DNA of 64,000 bases. Source: Castellaniella sp. (GTDB lineage: Bacteria > Pseudomonadota > Gammaproteobacteria > Burkholderiales > Burkholderiaceae_B). The stretch is taken from contig NZ_JAUCCU010000001.1 of the NCBI RefSeq assembly GCF_034675845.1, positions 868,001 to 932,000 of the forward strand, written 5' to 3'. Positions 42,849-54,129 of the stretch are shown one piece after another; positions within the stretch are counted from its first letter, which is position 1; every line of letters begins with the position of its first letter. The translations under genes were made by a program, and so were the position numbers. A model generated the notes under the pieces. It had not been told where the DNA came from. It searched no databases and saw only the letters and a program-made list of their open reading frames with translations.

Positions 42849-43406
42849 TTACTTAACCAGTGACAGTACCTGCCGGAATGCAGGATTTTCAGGGGTTTCC
42901 AGCCACTCATACATGGCCATTTCCGAGGTGATGGTCTCCAGTCCATAGCGGCGCCAGCGGTGGCAGGCTGCTTGCAGGTCCGCAGACCGGCGCGACCCAA
43001 TCCCATCAACCACCAACACAGGGTCGTAACCGGCCTGTGCCAGCCCCAAGCCGGTCTGCAGCACGCAGATATGCGCCTCGGTGCCGGTCAGCAGCACCCG
43101 GCGACGACCTGCTGGCCAATCCTGCAGAAATTCAGGTTCGCGGCAGGCATTGAAGTGGGTCTTGGTCACGACACTATCGTCTGGTAACAATAAACCAGCA
43201 TGTGTAGGCCCGATTTTCTCAGGCCAATGCTCAGTCGCCATGACCGGCACGGACACCAACCGCGCCGCCTGGGCCAGCCGCCCCACCCGGACGCACAAGG
43301 CATCCGCATCCTGGATGGCGGGCAGCAGTTTTTCCTGCATATCCACAATCAGCAGCAAGCTGGTATCCGCCGATAGCAGGGCCTGGCTCAAGTCCATGTA
43401 TTTCAT
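42849..43406 (-). CDS. Isochorismatase-family cysteine hydrolase (YcaC-like)
   Basis: The 185-residue protein has the isochorismatase-like catalytic set: D in LLLIVDMQEKLLPAI (about 21), K in VTKTHFNACREPEF, and C in LTGTEAHICVLQTGLGLAQAGYDP. YcaC-type hydrolases of this size act on small amides; the substrate is unknown. The start at 43406 is used; 43397 is possible. It lies 58 bp after ettA on the same strand. Confidence 0.87.
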   Translation of the reverse strand: MKYMDLSQALLSADTSLLLIVDMQEKLLPAIQDADALCVRVGRLAQAARLVSVPVMATEHWPEKIGPTHAGLLLPDDSVVTKTHFNACREPEFLQDWPAGRRRVLLTGTEAHICVLQTGLGLAQAGYDPVLVVDGIGSRRSADLQAACHRWRRYGLETITSEMAMYEWLETPENPAFRQVLSLVK

Positions 43407-43464
43407 CGCCTAGTTCCTTTGTGATCACCCCGACTCCAAATACAGCGCGAGCCCGAATTACCGA

Positions 43465-45139
<1,675 letters not shown>

Positions 45140-45316
45140 GGCGTCACCGTCAAAGCTGTGGCCAAGGGATTCGGCCGCACAAACCAGTTATTGTAGGCCG
45201 GACCCGGCGATGCAGCACAGTCCGGCCCGGTTTGACATGCCCTTTCCAATCCAGGCTTCTCGGCTATCCGCCAGCCTCGTACAATCTCCCCAAACTTGCC
45301 AATCACGGAGGCTCCG

Positions 45317-45748
45317 ATGCCCCTTAGCTTCACCCCGAAAGACGCCGACCTCCTGGGCCGCACCGCCGACGCTCTGTGCGCCTACATGGGAAAGCCCGTC
45401 ATCGCCGAAATCATTGCCGAACCGGATGAAGGTTTTGAATGGGTATTGTTTGCCCTGCCCCTGGCGCCCAACGATGAGGACGAGCGCCCGCACGTCCAGG
45501 CTGGTGGCCCAGGTGCCCGGTTCGTAGGCAACAACGGCGGGCTGGACCTGGCTGACGGACAGCCCATTGATTGCGAATTTCTCTGGGCCATCCAACTGAG
45601 CGAACTGGAAGGCTGCCGCTATACCAAGGTAGACGCCAGTGGCGAAGAAACCGGCTGGTCCGATAACCTGGCCGAACTGCTGCCGTTTCAACTGGTGGAT
45701 GACCCGCAGCCCGACGATCAGGATGACCCGACCGAACTGGAAGACTGA
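45317..45748 (+). CDS. Hypothetical protein, 143 residues, very acidic
   Basis: I do not recognise a named family. From ATG 45317 the protein begins MPLSFTPKDADLLGRTADAL and carries no signal or membrane segment. It has many Asp and Glu, with a strongly acidic end (DDPQPDDQDDPTELED), and segments FEWVLFALPLAPNDEDE and NLAELLPFQLVDDP. The upstream GGAGG at 45308 is a fair ribosome site. It lies between ettA and a glycosyltransferase that converges on it. Confidence 0.7.
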   Translation: MPLSFTPKDADLLGRTADALCAYMGKPVIAEIIAEPDEGFEWVLFALPLAPNDEDERPHVQAGGPGARFVGNNGGLDLADGQPIDCEFLWAIQLSELEGCRYTKVDASGEETGWSDNLAELLPFQLVDDPQPDDQDDPTELED

Positions 45749-45771
45749 GCACGCGCCTGTCGCAGGACAGG

Positions 45772-46728
45772 CTACAACATCGTGCGCCCCGCCGCGCCGA
45801 TAGAAAAGCAATCACGCACAAATAGCCCCGCCCCGATCGGCCACATGCACGCCACCAGACAACGCGACAGCAGATGCGTCAGCCGCCGTCCCGTGGGCCG
45901 AGTCACGTGGCGCCGCCGCAAATGCAGGGAAAACCGCGTATATCGGGCGGCGGCGGCCAAAAATGTCATCGGCTGATAGCGCAGCCAGGGCAGACAGCAC
46001 TCTACCGTGTCATAGGCCAGCAACCACAGGCCCAAGGCATGCCGGGCGCCATCCGAGCTGCGGCCCTGGCGCGACAGGCTATCGGCACTGTCGTGATAGA
46101 CCCGGAAAACCTGATTGACGAAACGGGTCAGGTAGCCCGCCCGAGCGATTGCCCGCCAAACCAGGCTTTCGGGCACAAAGCCGGGGATATCTTCCGGAAA
46201 AGGAAACTGACGCAGCACATCGGTACGCAGGCAACCGAATTTCTCGCCCCGCACATGATGCCGAAACGTCATGTCCAACGAAGTGATATCCATCACATCC
46301 TGCGGATACATATCTCCCACGATTTGCCCATCGGGTCGGGCACACAAACCGGTAATCGCCACATAGCGATGGCGTTGCGCCGGAGAAATCTGGTCCCACA
46401 CTGATGCCATCTGATACAAGGCATTGGGGTCCAGCTCATCATCGCTGTCAATCGCCACCAGCCATTCGCCACGCGCCTGCCGCACCCCGTTGTTGAACGC
46501 GGTTTTCTTGTGCTGATTGGTTTGCCAGACATAACGGATCGGAAAGCTGGCCTCGGCCTGCCACGCCTGGATCAGATCCCGGGTATGGTCGGTGGAACCA
46601 TCGTCCACCACCACCCATTCAAAGTCCTGAAAGGACTGTTCGCGCAGGGAATGATATACACGCTCTAGGGTGTGGGCCCGATTGTAGGTGGGGGTAAGCA
46701 CGGTAAACAAATGACGCCAACATGCCAT
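45772..46728 (-). CDS. Family 2 glycosyltransferase
   Basis: The 318-residue protein has an N-terminal GT-A domain: FTVLTPTYNRAHTLERVYHSL, VVVDDGSTDHTRDLI and the DxD-type AIDSDDELDPNALY. These proteins transfer sugars to lipids, proteins or polysaccharides; the acceptor is unknown. The C-terminal region has a hydrophobic stretch near 285-305 that may anchor it in the membrane. There is no glycan cluster around it. Confidence 0.87.
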   Translation of the reverse strand: MACWRHLFTVLTPTYNRAHTLERVYHSLREQSFQDFEWVVVDDGSTDHTRDLIQAWQAEASFPIRYVWQTNQHKKTAFNNGVRQARGEWLVAIDSDDELDPNALYQMASVWDQISPAQRHRYVAITGLCARPDGQIVGDMYPQDVMDITSLDMTFRHHVRGEKFGCLRTDVLRQFPFPEDIPGFVPESLVWRAIARAGYLTRFVNQVFRVYHDSADSLSRQGRSSDGARHALGLWLLAYDTVECCLPWLRYQPMTFLAAAARYTRFSLHLRRRHVTRPTGRRLTHLLSRCLVACMWPIGAGLFVRDCFSIGAAGRTML

Positions 46729-46835
46729 TCAGATGGACTCCTCTCCTGTCTTATTGAGGGTCGCCAAACCAGGAAACAGGGCGGCAACCGCCAATGGGAC
46801 TGAATCAGTCGACCGATGAAAGCCATGATAGCGGC

Positions 46836-46869
46836 AAAAAAAAACCACGAACTGCAATGTCCGTGGTTT
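46836..46869 (-). terminator. Terminator of the 42-residue protein gene
   Basis: On the minus strand AACCACG and CGTGGTT pair around a 12-base loop, followed by a run of about nine T. It is 48 bp after the small ORF's stop. Confidence 0.85.
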
Positions 46870-46916
46870 CCCTGATGCCGAATTGTATGAAAACAATACG
46901 GCAAGATAGGCGCGGT

Positions 46917-47045
46917 TTAGACGCGCTTGACCTTTTCCAGCATCTTGAAGACGCCTTTGGGTGCGCGCACAAAAAGGCGCTTGAAGGCCTTGCCTAAACA
47001 ACGGCGTTCCAGGGTGTTGCGCCGGTTGCGTTTGATTTCTGCCAT
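46917..47045 (-). CDS. 42-residue very basic protein, function unknown
   Basis: This ORF reads MAEIKRNRRNTLERRC at its start and ends MLEKVKRV. It has 15 basic and 3 acidic residues (net about +12), and one cysteine (C16). A GGAG ribosome site sits eight bases before the ATG, and a strong terminator follows, so it looks like an independent gene. I do not recognise it as a ribosomal protein. Binding to RNA or to a ribosome is a reasonable guess from composition only. Confidence 0.7.
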   Translation of the reverse strand: MAEIKRNRRNTLERRCLGKAFKRLFVRAPKGVFKMLEKVKRV

Positions 47046-47224
47046 GAGGATCTCCGTGAGGGCGGGCAATGCAAAACACGCCATTTTAGCAAATTGCAGC
47101 CCAAGCCATCAAAATACCTTAAACAAGTCCAATACACGCGGCCAAACAGCACGCTGCAGCACTTACCCACAATGATAGACAAGGTCTTGCTGCAAGCACA
47201 TTTCGGGCGGATTATGATGGCGCC

Positions 47225-50200
47225 ATGAACGCACCCATTCGCATTATCGGCGCCCGCCAGAACAATCTGAAAAACCTGGATGTCACTATCCACACCGGCG
47301 AACTGCTGGTGATGACGGGCGTTTCCGGGTCAGGCAAATCCTCCTTGGCCTTCGACACCCTGTATGCCGAAGGCCAGCGGCGCTATGTGGAAACTTTTTC
47401 TCCTTATGCCCGCCAGTTTCTGGACCGCATGGACAAGCCCCAGGTCGATCGCATCGACGGAATTTTGCCCGCGATCGCCATCGACCAGGTCAACCCGGTC
47501 CGCAATTCGCGCAGCACCGTGGGCACGATGACCGAGCTGAATGATCACCTGAAGCTGCTGTATGCCCGGGCGGGACACCTGCACTGCGCCCAATGCGCCC
47601 GGGCGGTTCGACGCGATAACCCCGCCAGTATCCGGCAACAGCTGGACACGCTGTGCGCCCAGGCCGACCCCCGGCTGGTCGTGAGCTTTCCGATCACGGT
47701 GCCGGACAACTACACCGAGGATGAGATTCGCGGTTTTCTGCAGCAACAGGGCTACACCAGGACACACGCGCCCGCCACCGCAACGACTGCAAGCGACAGT
47801 GCTGATCCCGTGCTGCCCAAAACCCGTCGTCTGTATGTCATCCAGGACCGATTCCGACTTGGCAACGCGGAGCCCGCCCGGGTCGACGAGGCCCTGGAAA
47901 CCGCGCTGCACCAGGGCAAAGGACGGCTGACGGTCTTTGCCCTGAGCGACGATCACGAAACTGCCTGGCGTTTCAGCGCGGGCCTGCACTGCGCCCACTG
48001 CGACATCGAATACAGCACGCCGCTGCCCAGCACTTTTTCCTTTAATTCACCGCTGGGGGCCTGCGAGGCCTGCAAGGGCTTTGGCCGGGTCATGGGCATC
48101 GACTACGGCCTGGTGATACCAGACGAACGTCGCACGCTGAAGGACGGTGCCATCAAACCCTGGCAAACGCCCAGCTACCACGAATGTCAGGAAGAACTGG
48201 AAAAGTATGCCGCCAAGATCGGCATCCGGCTGGACGTGCCCTGGCAGGCCCTGAACGCCGCCGAACAATCCTGGGTCATCCACGGCGCCCCCGACTGGAA
48301 GGGCGGGCCATCCGCCTGGAAGCATCAGTGGTACGGCATTCAGCGCTTCTTTGATTGGTTGGAAACCAAAGCCTACCGCATGCATGTGCGCGTGCTGCTG
48401 TCCAAATACCGCAGCTACACCCCCTGCCCGCAATGCCGCGGCGCCAGACTGAAGCCCGAAGCCAGCCTGTGGCGCCTGGGCCGCAGCACGGACGCCATCC
48501 CCGGCTATCCCCGCTTCAGCCCGGCAGGCACCCATTGGACGGCAGCGCAGTTGGCGGCCTTGCCTGGCCTGGGACTGCACGACCTGATGCGCCTGCCCAT
48601 CGAACGGGTGCGCGACTGGTTCAATGACATTGAGCTGGGCCAGACACTGGACGATGCCCTCATCGAACTGCTGGACGAAGTCCGGGCCCGGCTGCGCTTT
48701 CTATGCGATGTGGGACTGGGCTATCTGTCGCTGGATCGCCAGAGCCGCACCCTGTCCGGCGGCGAGGTACAGCGCATCAACCTCACGACGGCATTGGGCA
48801 CCTCGCTGGTGAATACCCTGTTTGTGCTGGATGAACCCTCGATCGGCCTGCATCCACGCGATATTCACCGCATTATCCAGGTCATGCATCGACTGCGCGA
48901 CCACGGCAATACCCTGGTGGTGGTCGAACACGACCCGCAGGTCATGGTGGCGGCTGACCGCATTCTGGATATCGGCCCGGGGCCGGGCGAACGCGGCGGC
49001 CAGATCATTTTCGACGGCAGCCCTGCCCAACTAGCCGCCGCCGATACCCTGACCGGCCGCTATTTCAGTGGTCGGCAACGCATCGAGGCGCCACGTCCCA
49101 TGCCCGTGGCCAAGCAGACGCCACGCTTGCTGCTGCAGGGCGTGCGGGCCAATAATCTGCACAATATCGACCTGTCTTTGCCCCTGGGCCGCCTGGTGTG
49201 CCTGACGGGGGTTTCAGGGTCGGGCAAATCCACGCTGGTGCAGGATGTGCTGTACCCCGCCCTGCTGAAGCGCCTGGGGCGGCCCACCGAAGCCCCCGGC
49301 GAATTCGACATGCTGCTGGGCGCCGAGCAAATCGCCGACGTGGTGTTGGTGGATCAGACCCCCATCGGCAAAACTGCCCGCTCCAACCCCGCCAGCTATG
49401 TAGGCGCGTTCGACGCCATCCGCAAGCTGTTCGCCGCCGCCCCCTTATCCCAAGAGCGAGGCTACACCGCAGGCACCTTTAGCTTCAATACGGGAGACGG
49501 ACGCTGCCCAGGCTGTGGCGGCACCGGCTTTGAACACGTCGAGATGCAGTTTCTATCGGACGTTTATCTGCGCTGCCCAGACTGCGATGGCCGACGATTC
49601 CGGCCCCAGATCCAAGAGGTACGCATCGAACACCTGGGCCGTAGCGCCTCCATTGATGAAGTGCTGGCCATGACGGTCAGCGAAGCCCTGGAGTTCTTCA
49701 AGGGCCTGCGCGACGTGCAATGGGGGCTGGCGCCACTGGCGGATGTCGGCCTGGAATACGTCCGCCTGGGCCAACCCGTGCCAACCCTGTCGGGCGGCGA
49801 GGCCCAGCGCCTGAAGCTGGCCGGACACCTGGCCCAGGCGGCGCGCTCCCGGGCGCCCCGCAATCTGTTGAAGGGCAGCCTGCTACTGTTTGACGAACCC
49901 ACGACCGGCCTGCATTTCGACGATATCGCCCGCCTGATGCAGGCATTTCGCAAGCTGCTGACAGCCGGGCACTCTCTGCTGATCATCGAGCACAACCTGG
50001 ACGTCATCCGCGCCGCCGACTGGATCATCGATCTGGGCCCGGAAGGCGGCGACCAAGGCGGCCGCATCATGGCCCAGGGCACGCCGGACGAGCTGATGCA
50101 GACGGCGGCATCGCATACCGGCCAGGCGCTGGTGGACTATTTGCGCCAATTGGATAACCCGGCCTTGCCGCTGCGGGAACCTGCCCCAGCCATCAACTCC

Positions 50201-52855
50201 CCGACGATCAGCCAGAACATCCAGATCATCAATGCCCGCGAACACAACCTGAAAGGCATCGATGTCAACATCCCCCGCGACGTCTTTACCGTCATCACGG
50301 GTGTGTCGGGTTCTGGGAAATCCACCCTGGCATTCGATATTTTGTTCAACGAGGGCCAGCGCCGCTACCTGGAATCCCTGAACGCCTACGCCCGCGCCAT
50401 TGTCCAGCCAGCGAGCAAACCCGACGTGGATGCCATCTACGGTATTCCGCCCACCGTCGCCATCGAACAACGCACCAGCCGGGGTGGGCGCAAATCCACC
50501 GTGGCCACCATGACGGAAATCCACCATTTCCTGCGCCTGCTGTATGTGCGCCTGGGGACGCAAATGTGCCCGGACTGCCAGGTGCCGGTGGCCCCCCAGA
50601 CTGCCGAGCAGATCGTCGCCCAACTGCTGCGCGACCATGCCGGCGAACACATCGGCCTGCTGGCACCGCTGGTGGTGGCCCGCAAGGGCTATTACACGGA
50701 TCTGGCCAAATGGGCGGCCAGCCATGGTCATAGCCACCTGCGGGTGGATGGCCAGTTCATCCCGGTCAAACCCTGGCCACGCCTGGATCGCTATCAGGAA
50801 CACAACATCGAACTCCCGGTGCGCGATCTGATCGTGGACGTACGCGATGAACCGGCGTTGCGCGAAGCCGTGCGCGAAGCCCTCGCCCTGGGTCATGGCA
50901 CCTTCCGGGTGCTCAGCGGGCTGACGGTGGCCGGGCCGCAGACCATCGATGCCCGTCGCGCCGCCGGACTGGCCCCCAATCCGCTGGTCCTGACTTTCTC
51001 GATCAAGCGCGCCTGCCCGCAATGTGCGACCAGTTTCCCAGAGCCGGACCCCCGTCTGTTTTCCTATAACTCGCGCCACGGTTGGTGCCCTGGCTGCTTT
51101 GGCACAGGTTTGTCGCTGACGGGCTTTACCGCCGATCAAACCGGCGAGGAGGCCAGTTGGCTGGAGGATGACCCAAACGCCCAACTGCCCTGCCCCCAAT
51201 GCCACGGCCAACGCCTGAACCGGGTGGCGCTGGCGTTTCGCTGGCACGATCGATCCATTGCCGCCCTGGCCGCCCTGCCCATCAGCGCTGCCCAGCGGTT
51301 TTTCCTGGGGCTGGGCATGCAGGGGCGCGAGGCCGAAATCGCCCGCGATATTCTCAGCGAGATACGCGGACGCCTGAACTTCATGATGGAGGTAGGGCTG
51401 GGCTATCTGGCGCTGGACCGTGCCGCGCCAACTCTATCCGGCGGCGAAGCCCAGCGCATCCGATTGGCGGCCCAGCTAGGCTCCAACCTGCAAGGCGTCT
51501 GCTATGTGCTGGACGAACCCACCATCGGGCTGCATCCGCGCGATAACCGTATTTTGCTGGATGCCCTGGGCCGTCTGGAGGGTAATGGCAATACCCTGGT
51601 GGTAGTCGAACACGACGAAGACACGATCCGGCGTGCCGGGCACGTCATCGATATCGGCCCAGGCGCCGGTTCCCGAGGCGGCATGGTCGTCGCCCAGGGC
51701 ACGGTGGACGATATCGCCCGCCACCCGGCATCCCTGACCGGACGCTATCTGCGCCAGCCGCTGGCCCACCCCATGCAGCCGCGCCGCCCCGTGGACAAGC
51801 AGACCCCCGCCATCGACATCGTGGATGCTTCCCTGCACAACCTGCGCCATGCGCGGGCACGCATCCCGCTGGCACGCCTGAGCGTCGTCACCGGCGTATC
51901 GGGCTCCGGCAAATCCACCCTGGCGCGCGATGTCCTGCTGGACAATCTCAGTCGCCGCATCGGCAGCCGCCTGAGCACCCCCTGGCAGGGTTGCCACGAC
52001 ATCCGTGGCTGGGAAGCCATCGACCGGGTGCTCGAAGTCGATCAGACACCCATCGGCAAGACCCCTCGCTCCTGCCCGGCCACCTATGTGGGCTTCTGGG
52101 ACGATATCCGCAAGCTCTACGCCAGTACCCGCGAGGCCCGGATGCGCGGCTGGACGGCCTCGCGGTTTTCATTCAACACCGTCGGCGGGCGCTGTCCGGA
52201 ATGTGATGGCCAGGGCATGCGGACCATAGAAATGAGTTTTCTACCCGACGTCAAAGTCCCGTGCGAAGCATGTCATGGGGCACGCTTCAACCACGAAACC
52301 CTGTCCGTGCAATGGAACGGCCACAGTGCCGGGGATGTACTGCGTATGGAGGTCGATGATGCCATCGGGCATTTTTCGGCTCACCGCAAAATATCCCGCG
52401 CCCTGCAACTGATGCAGGATGTCGGACTTGGATATCTGACGCTGGGCCAGCCATCGCCCACCCTCTCGGGCGGCGAGGCCCAACGCATCAAGCTCGTCAC
52501 CGAGCTGACCAAGGCGCACCTCGATGAAGGCGTGATCCGCACCGGCCGGGCCTCGCGTATTCCACACACCCTGTATGTGCTGGACGAGCCCACAGTCGGT
52601 CTGTCCACCGCAGATGTGGAAAAACTGATCGACGTACTGCATCGCCTGGTGGACGCCGGACATACAGTGGTGGTCATCGAGCACAACCTGGATGTCATGG
52701 CCGAAGCCGACTGGATCATCGACCTCGGCCCCGAGGGCGGCGACCAGGGAGGGCAGGTCGTCTCCCAGGGCAATCCCGAGGCCGTCTGCCAGGACAGCAC
52801 CCACACAGGCCGCATCCTGGCCGAATTCCTGGCACGCCAGACACCCGCCCCATGA
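47225..52855 (+). CDS. uvrA: Double-length UvrA-like ABC ATPase
   Basis: UvrA recognises DNA damage in excision repair. Usual UvrA is about 940 residues with two ABC domains. This 1876-residue protein is two UvrA units in tandem (about 1-990 and 995-1876), with four Walker A sites (GVSGSGKS near 32, 661, 1024 and 1555) and four LSGGE signature motifs. Both halves carry zinc-type CxxC pairs (CPQCRG, CPGCGGTG; CPDCQVP, CPGCFGTG, CPQCHG, CPECDGQG). The frame is open throughout. Whether it is the cell's main UvrA or a paralog cannot be told here; a single-length uvrA may be elsewhere. PabB overlaps its end by four bases. Confidence 0.95.
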   Translation: MNAPIRIIGARQNNLKNLDVTIHTGELLVMTGVSGSGKSSLAFDTLYAEGQRRYVETFSPYARQFLDRMDKPQVDRIDGILPAIAIDQVNPVRNSRSTVGTMTELNDHLKLLYARAGHLHCAQCARAVRRDNPASIRQQLDTLCAQADPRLVVSFPITVPDNYTEDEIRGFLQQQGYTRTHAPATATTASDSADPVLPKTRRLYVIQDRFRLGNAEPARVDEALETALHQGKGRLTVFALSDDHETAWRFSAGLHCAHCDIEYSTPLPSTFSFNSPLGACEACKGFGRVMGIDYGLVIPDERRTLKDGAIKPWQTPSYHECQEELEKYAAKIGIRLDVPWQALNAAEQSWVIHGAPDWKGGPSAWKHQWYGIQRFFDWLETKAYRMHVRVLLSKYRSYTPCPQCRGARLKPEASLWRLGRSTDAIPGYPRFSPAGTHWTAAQLAALPGLGLHDLMRLPIERVRDWFNDIELGQTLDDALIELLDEVRARLRFLCDVGLGYLSLDRQSRTLSGGEVQRINLTTALGTSLVNTLFVLDEPSIGLHPRDIHRIIQVMHRLRDHGNTLVVVEHDPQVMVAADRILDIGPGPGERGGQIIFDGSPAQLAAADTLTGRYFSGRQRIEAPRPMPVAKQTPRLLLQGVRANNLHNIDLSLPLGRLVCLTGVSGSGKSTLVQDVLYPALLKRLGRPTEAPGEFDMLLGAEQIADVVLVDQTPIGKTARSNPASYVGAFDAIRKLFAAAPLSQERGYTAGTFSFNTGDGRCPGCGGTGFEHVEMQFLSDVYLRCPDCDGRRFRPQIQEVRIEHLGRSASIDEVLAMTVSEALEFFKGLRDVQWGLAPLADVGLEYVRLGQPVPTLSGGEAQRLKLAGHLAQAARSRAPRNLLKGSLLLFDEPTTGLHFDDIARLMQAFRKLLTAGHSLLIIEHNLDVIRAADWIIDLGPEGGDQGGRIMAQGTPDELMQTAASHTGQALVDYLRQLDNPALPLREPAPAINSPTISQNIQIINAREHNLKGIDVNIPRDVFTVITGVSGSGKSTLAFDILFNEGQRRYLESLNAYARAIVQPASKPDVDAIYGIPPTVAIEQRTSRGGRKSTVATMTEIHHFLRLLYVRLGTQMCPDCQVPVAPQTAEQIVAQLLRDHAGEHIGLLAPLVVARKGYYTDLAKWAASHGHSHLRVDGQFIPVKPWPRLDRYQEHNIELPVRDLIVDVRDEPALREAVREALALGHGTFRVLSGLTVAGPQTIDARRAAGLAPNPLVLTFSIKRACPQCATSFPEPDPRLFSYNSRHGWCPGCFGTGLSLTGFTADQTGEEASWLEDDPNAQLPCPQCHGQRLNRVALAFRWHDRSIAALAALPISAAQRFFLGLGMQGREAEIARDILSEIRGRLNFMMEVGLGYLALDRAAPTLSGGEAQRIRLAAQLGSNLQGVCYVLDEPTIGLHPRDNRILLDALGRLEGNGNTLVVVEHDEDTIRRAGHVIDIGPGAGSRGGMVVAQGTVDDIARHPASLTGRYLRQPLAHPMQPRRPVDKQTPAIDIVDASLHNLRHARARIPLARLSVVTGVSGSGKSTLARDVLLDNLSRRIGSRLSTPWQGCHDIRGWEAIDRVLEVDQTPIGKTPRSCPATYVGFWDDIRKLYASTREARMRGWTASRFSFNTVGGRCPECDGQGMRTIEMSFLPDVKVPCEACHGARFNHETLSVQWNGHSAGDVLRMEVDDAIGHFSAHRKISRALQLMQDVGLGYLTLGQPSPTLSGGEAQRIKLVTELTKAHLDEGVIRTGRASRIPHTLYVLDEPTVGLSTADVEKLIDVLHRLVDAGHTVVVIEHNLDVMAEADWIIDLGPEGGDQGGQVVSQGNPEAVCQDSTHTGRILAEFLARQTPAP

Positions 52856-54129
52856 ACCCGACTACGGATATCCCGGTGCTGACATCCACGATGCCTACAC
52901 CGCCAGACAACGACCACCAGACCACCTGCCGCTTCGATGACGGTCTGGCGGGCTGGTCGCTCTGCCTGGATCATTGCATCGAACGCATCGCAGTACATCG
53001 CCGGGCCGACCTGCAGGCCGCCTGGAGCAGCATCGAAAGCGCGCGCCAGCGCGGCCACTGGATCGCCTTGCTGCTGGACTATGAACTAGGGGCATGGCTA
53101 ATTGACACACCTGAAGCCGAGACGCCATCACAGCCAGTCACCCCGACGCCGCTGCTGACCGCTCTGGTGTTCGGGCACGCCCAAGAACAGGGACAGCGCC
53201 CCAACGTTCTGGGCCCTGCGACGGCCCCCCATCCGCCGACGCCCGCACAGGCATCGGCATCCCATCCTGTTTCAAGCTATGGAACGGCACACCCCAGCCA
53301 GACCCAAGTTCAATACCGTCAGGCCATCGAGACCATCCGTCAGGGTATCGCCCGAGGGGACTACTACCAAGTCAACCACACCTTGTCCCTGCGACTGGAC
53401 TGGCCAGCGGCGCTGGCCCCCGAGGCAGTCTACCGGACGCTGATCCGCCAACACCCAGTCGCCCACGCGGCCTATATTCGCGATGGCGAACGCCAGATTT
53501 TGTCCCTATCCCCAGAACTCTTCGTGGCCCGTCAGGGCAGTACCCTGTACGCCCGCCCCATGAAGGGCACGGCCCCCCGACATGCGGACCCGGTCCTCGA
53601 CCAGGCAGCCGCCCAGGCCCTGCTGCACAGCGAAAAAAACCGGGCCGAAAATCTGATGATCGTCGACCTGCTGCGCAACGACCTGGGCCGCATCGCCATT
53701 CCCGGCAGCGTCCGGGTGCCTGCCCTGTTCAAACTGGAAGCCTACCCATCCGTCTGGACGCTGACCTCATCCATCCAGGCCGAAGCACCAGGGATTTCGC
53801 TGGCCAGCATCCTGCAGGCCCTGTTTCCCTGCGGCTCGATCACCGGCGCGCCAAAGCTGGCAGCCATGCAGGCCATCCGCACGCTGGAGGGCCGACGGCG
53901 CGGCATCTATTGCGGCAGCATCGGCTGGCTGGCCCCAAACGGGGATTTTTCTTTGAATGTCGCCATCCGCACCATCGAAATCCAGGCTGAACAAGCCCAG
54001 TTCGGTGTAGGCGGCGGCATCGTCTCCGACTCAGACGCCGACGAGGAATGGCAGGAATGCCACTGGAAGGCCCGTATCCTGAATGGCTGGAACACGACAC
54101 ATGCAGCAAACACACCCGGCACTGATTGA
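52852..54129 (+). CDS. pabB: Aminodeoxychorismate synthase component I PabB
   Basis: PabB makes 4-amino-4-deoxychorismate for folate. The 425-residue protein ends in the chorismate-binding domain: QAIETIRQGIARGDYYQVN, ILSLSPELFVARQG, RPMKGTAPRHADPV, NLMIVDLLRNDLGRIA, FPCGSITGAPKLAAMQAIRTLE and GVGGGIVSDSDADEEWQEC. It starts within the end of uvrA (ATGA overlap), with an internal ATG at about residue 14 as alternative. It is followed directly by pabC, with an overlap. Confidence 0.93.
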   Translation: MNPTTDIPVLTSTMPTPPDNDHQTTCRFDDGLAGWSLCLDHCIERIAVHRRADLQAAWSSIESARQRGHWIALLLDYELGAWLIDTPEAETPSQPVTPTPLLTALVFGHAQEQGQRPNVLGPATAPHPPTPAQASASHPVSSYGTAHPSQTQVQYRQAIETIRQGIARGDYYQVNHTLSLRLDWPAALAPEAVYRTLIRQHPVAHAAYIRDGERQILSLSPELFVARQGSTLYARPMKGTAPRHADPVLDQAAAQALLHSEKNRAENLMIVDLLRNDLGRIAIPGSVRVPALFKLEAYPSVWTLTSSIQAEAPGISLASILQALFPCGSITGAPKLAAMQAIRTLEGRRRGIYCGSIGWLAPNGDFSLNVAIRTIEIQAEQAQFGVGGGIVSDSDADEEWQECHWKARILNGWNTTHAANTPGTD

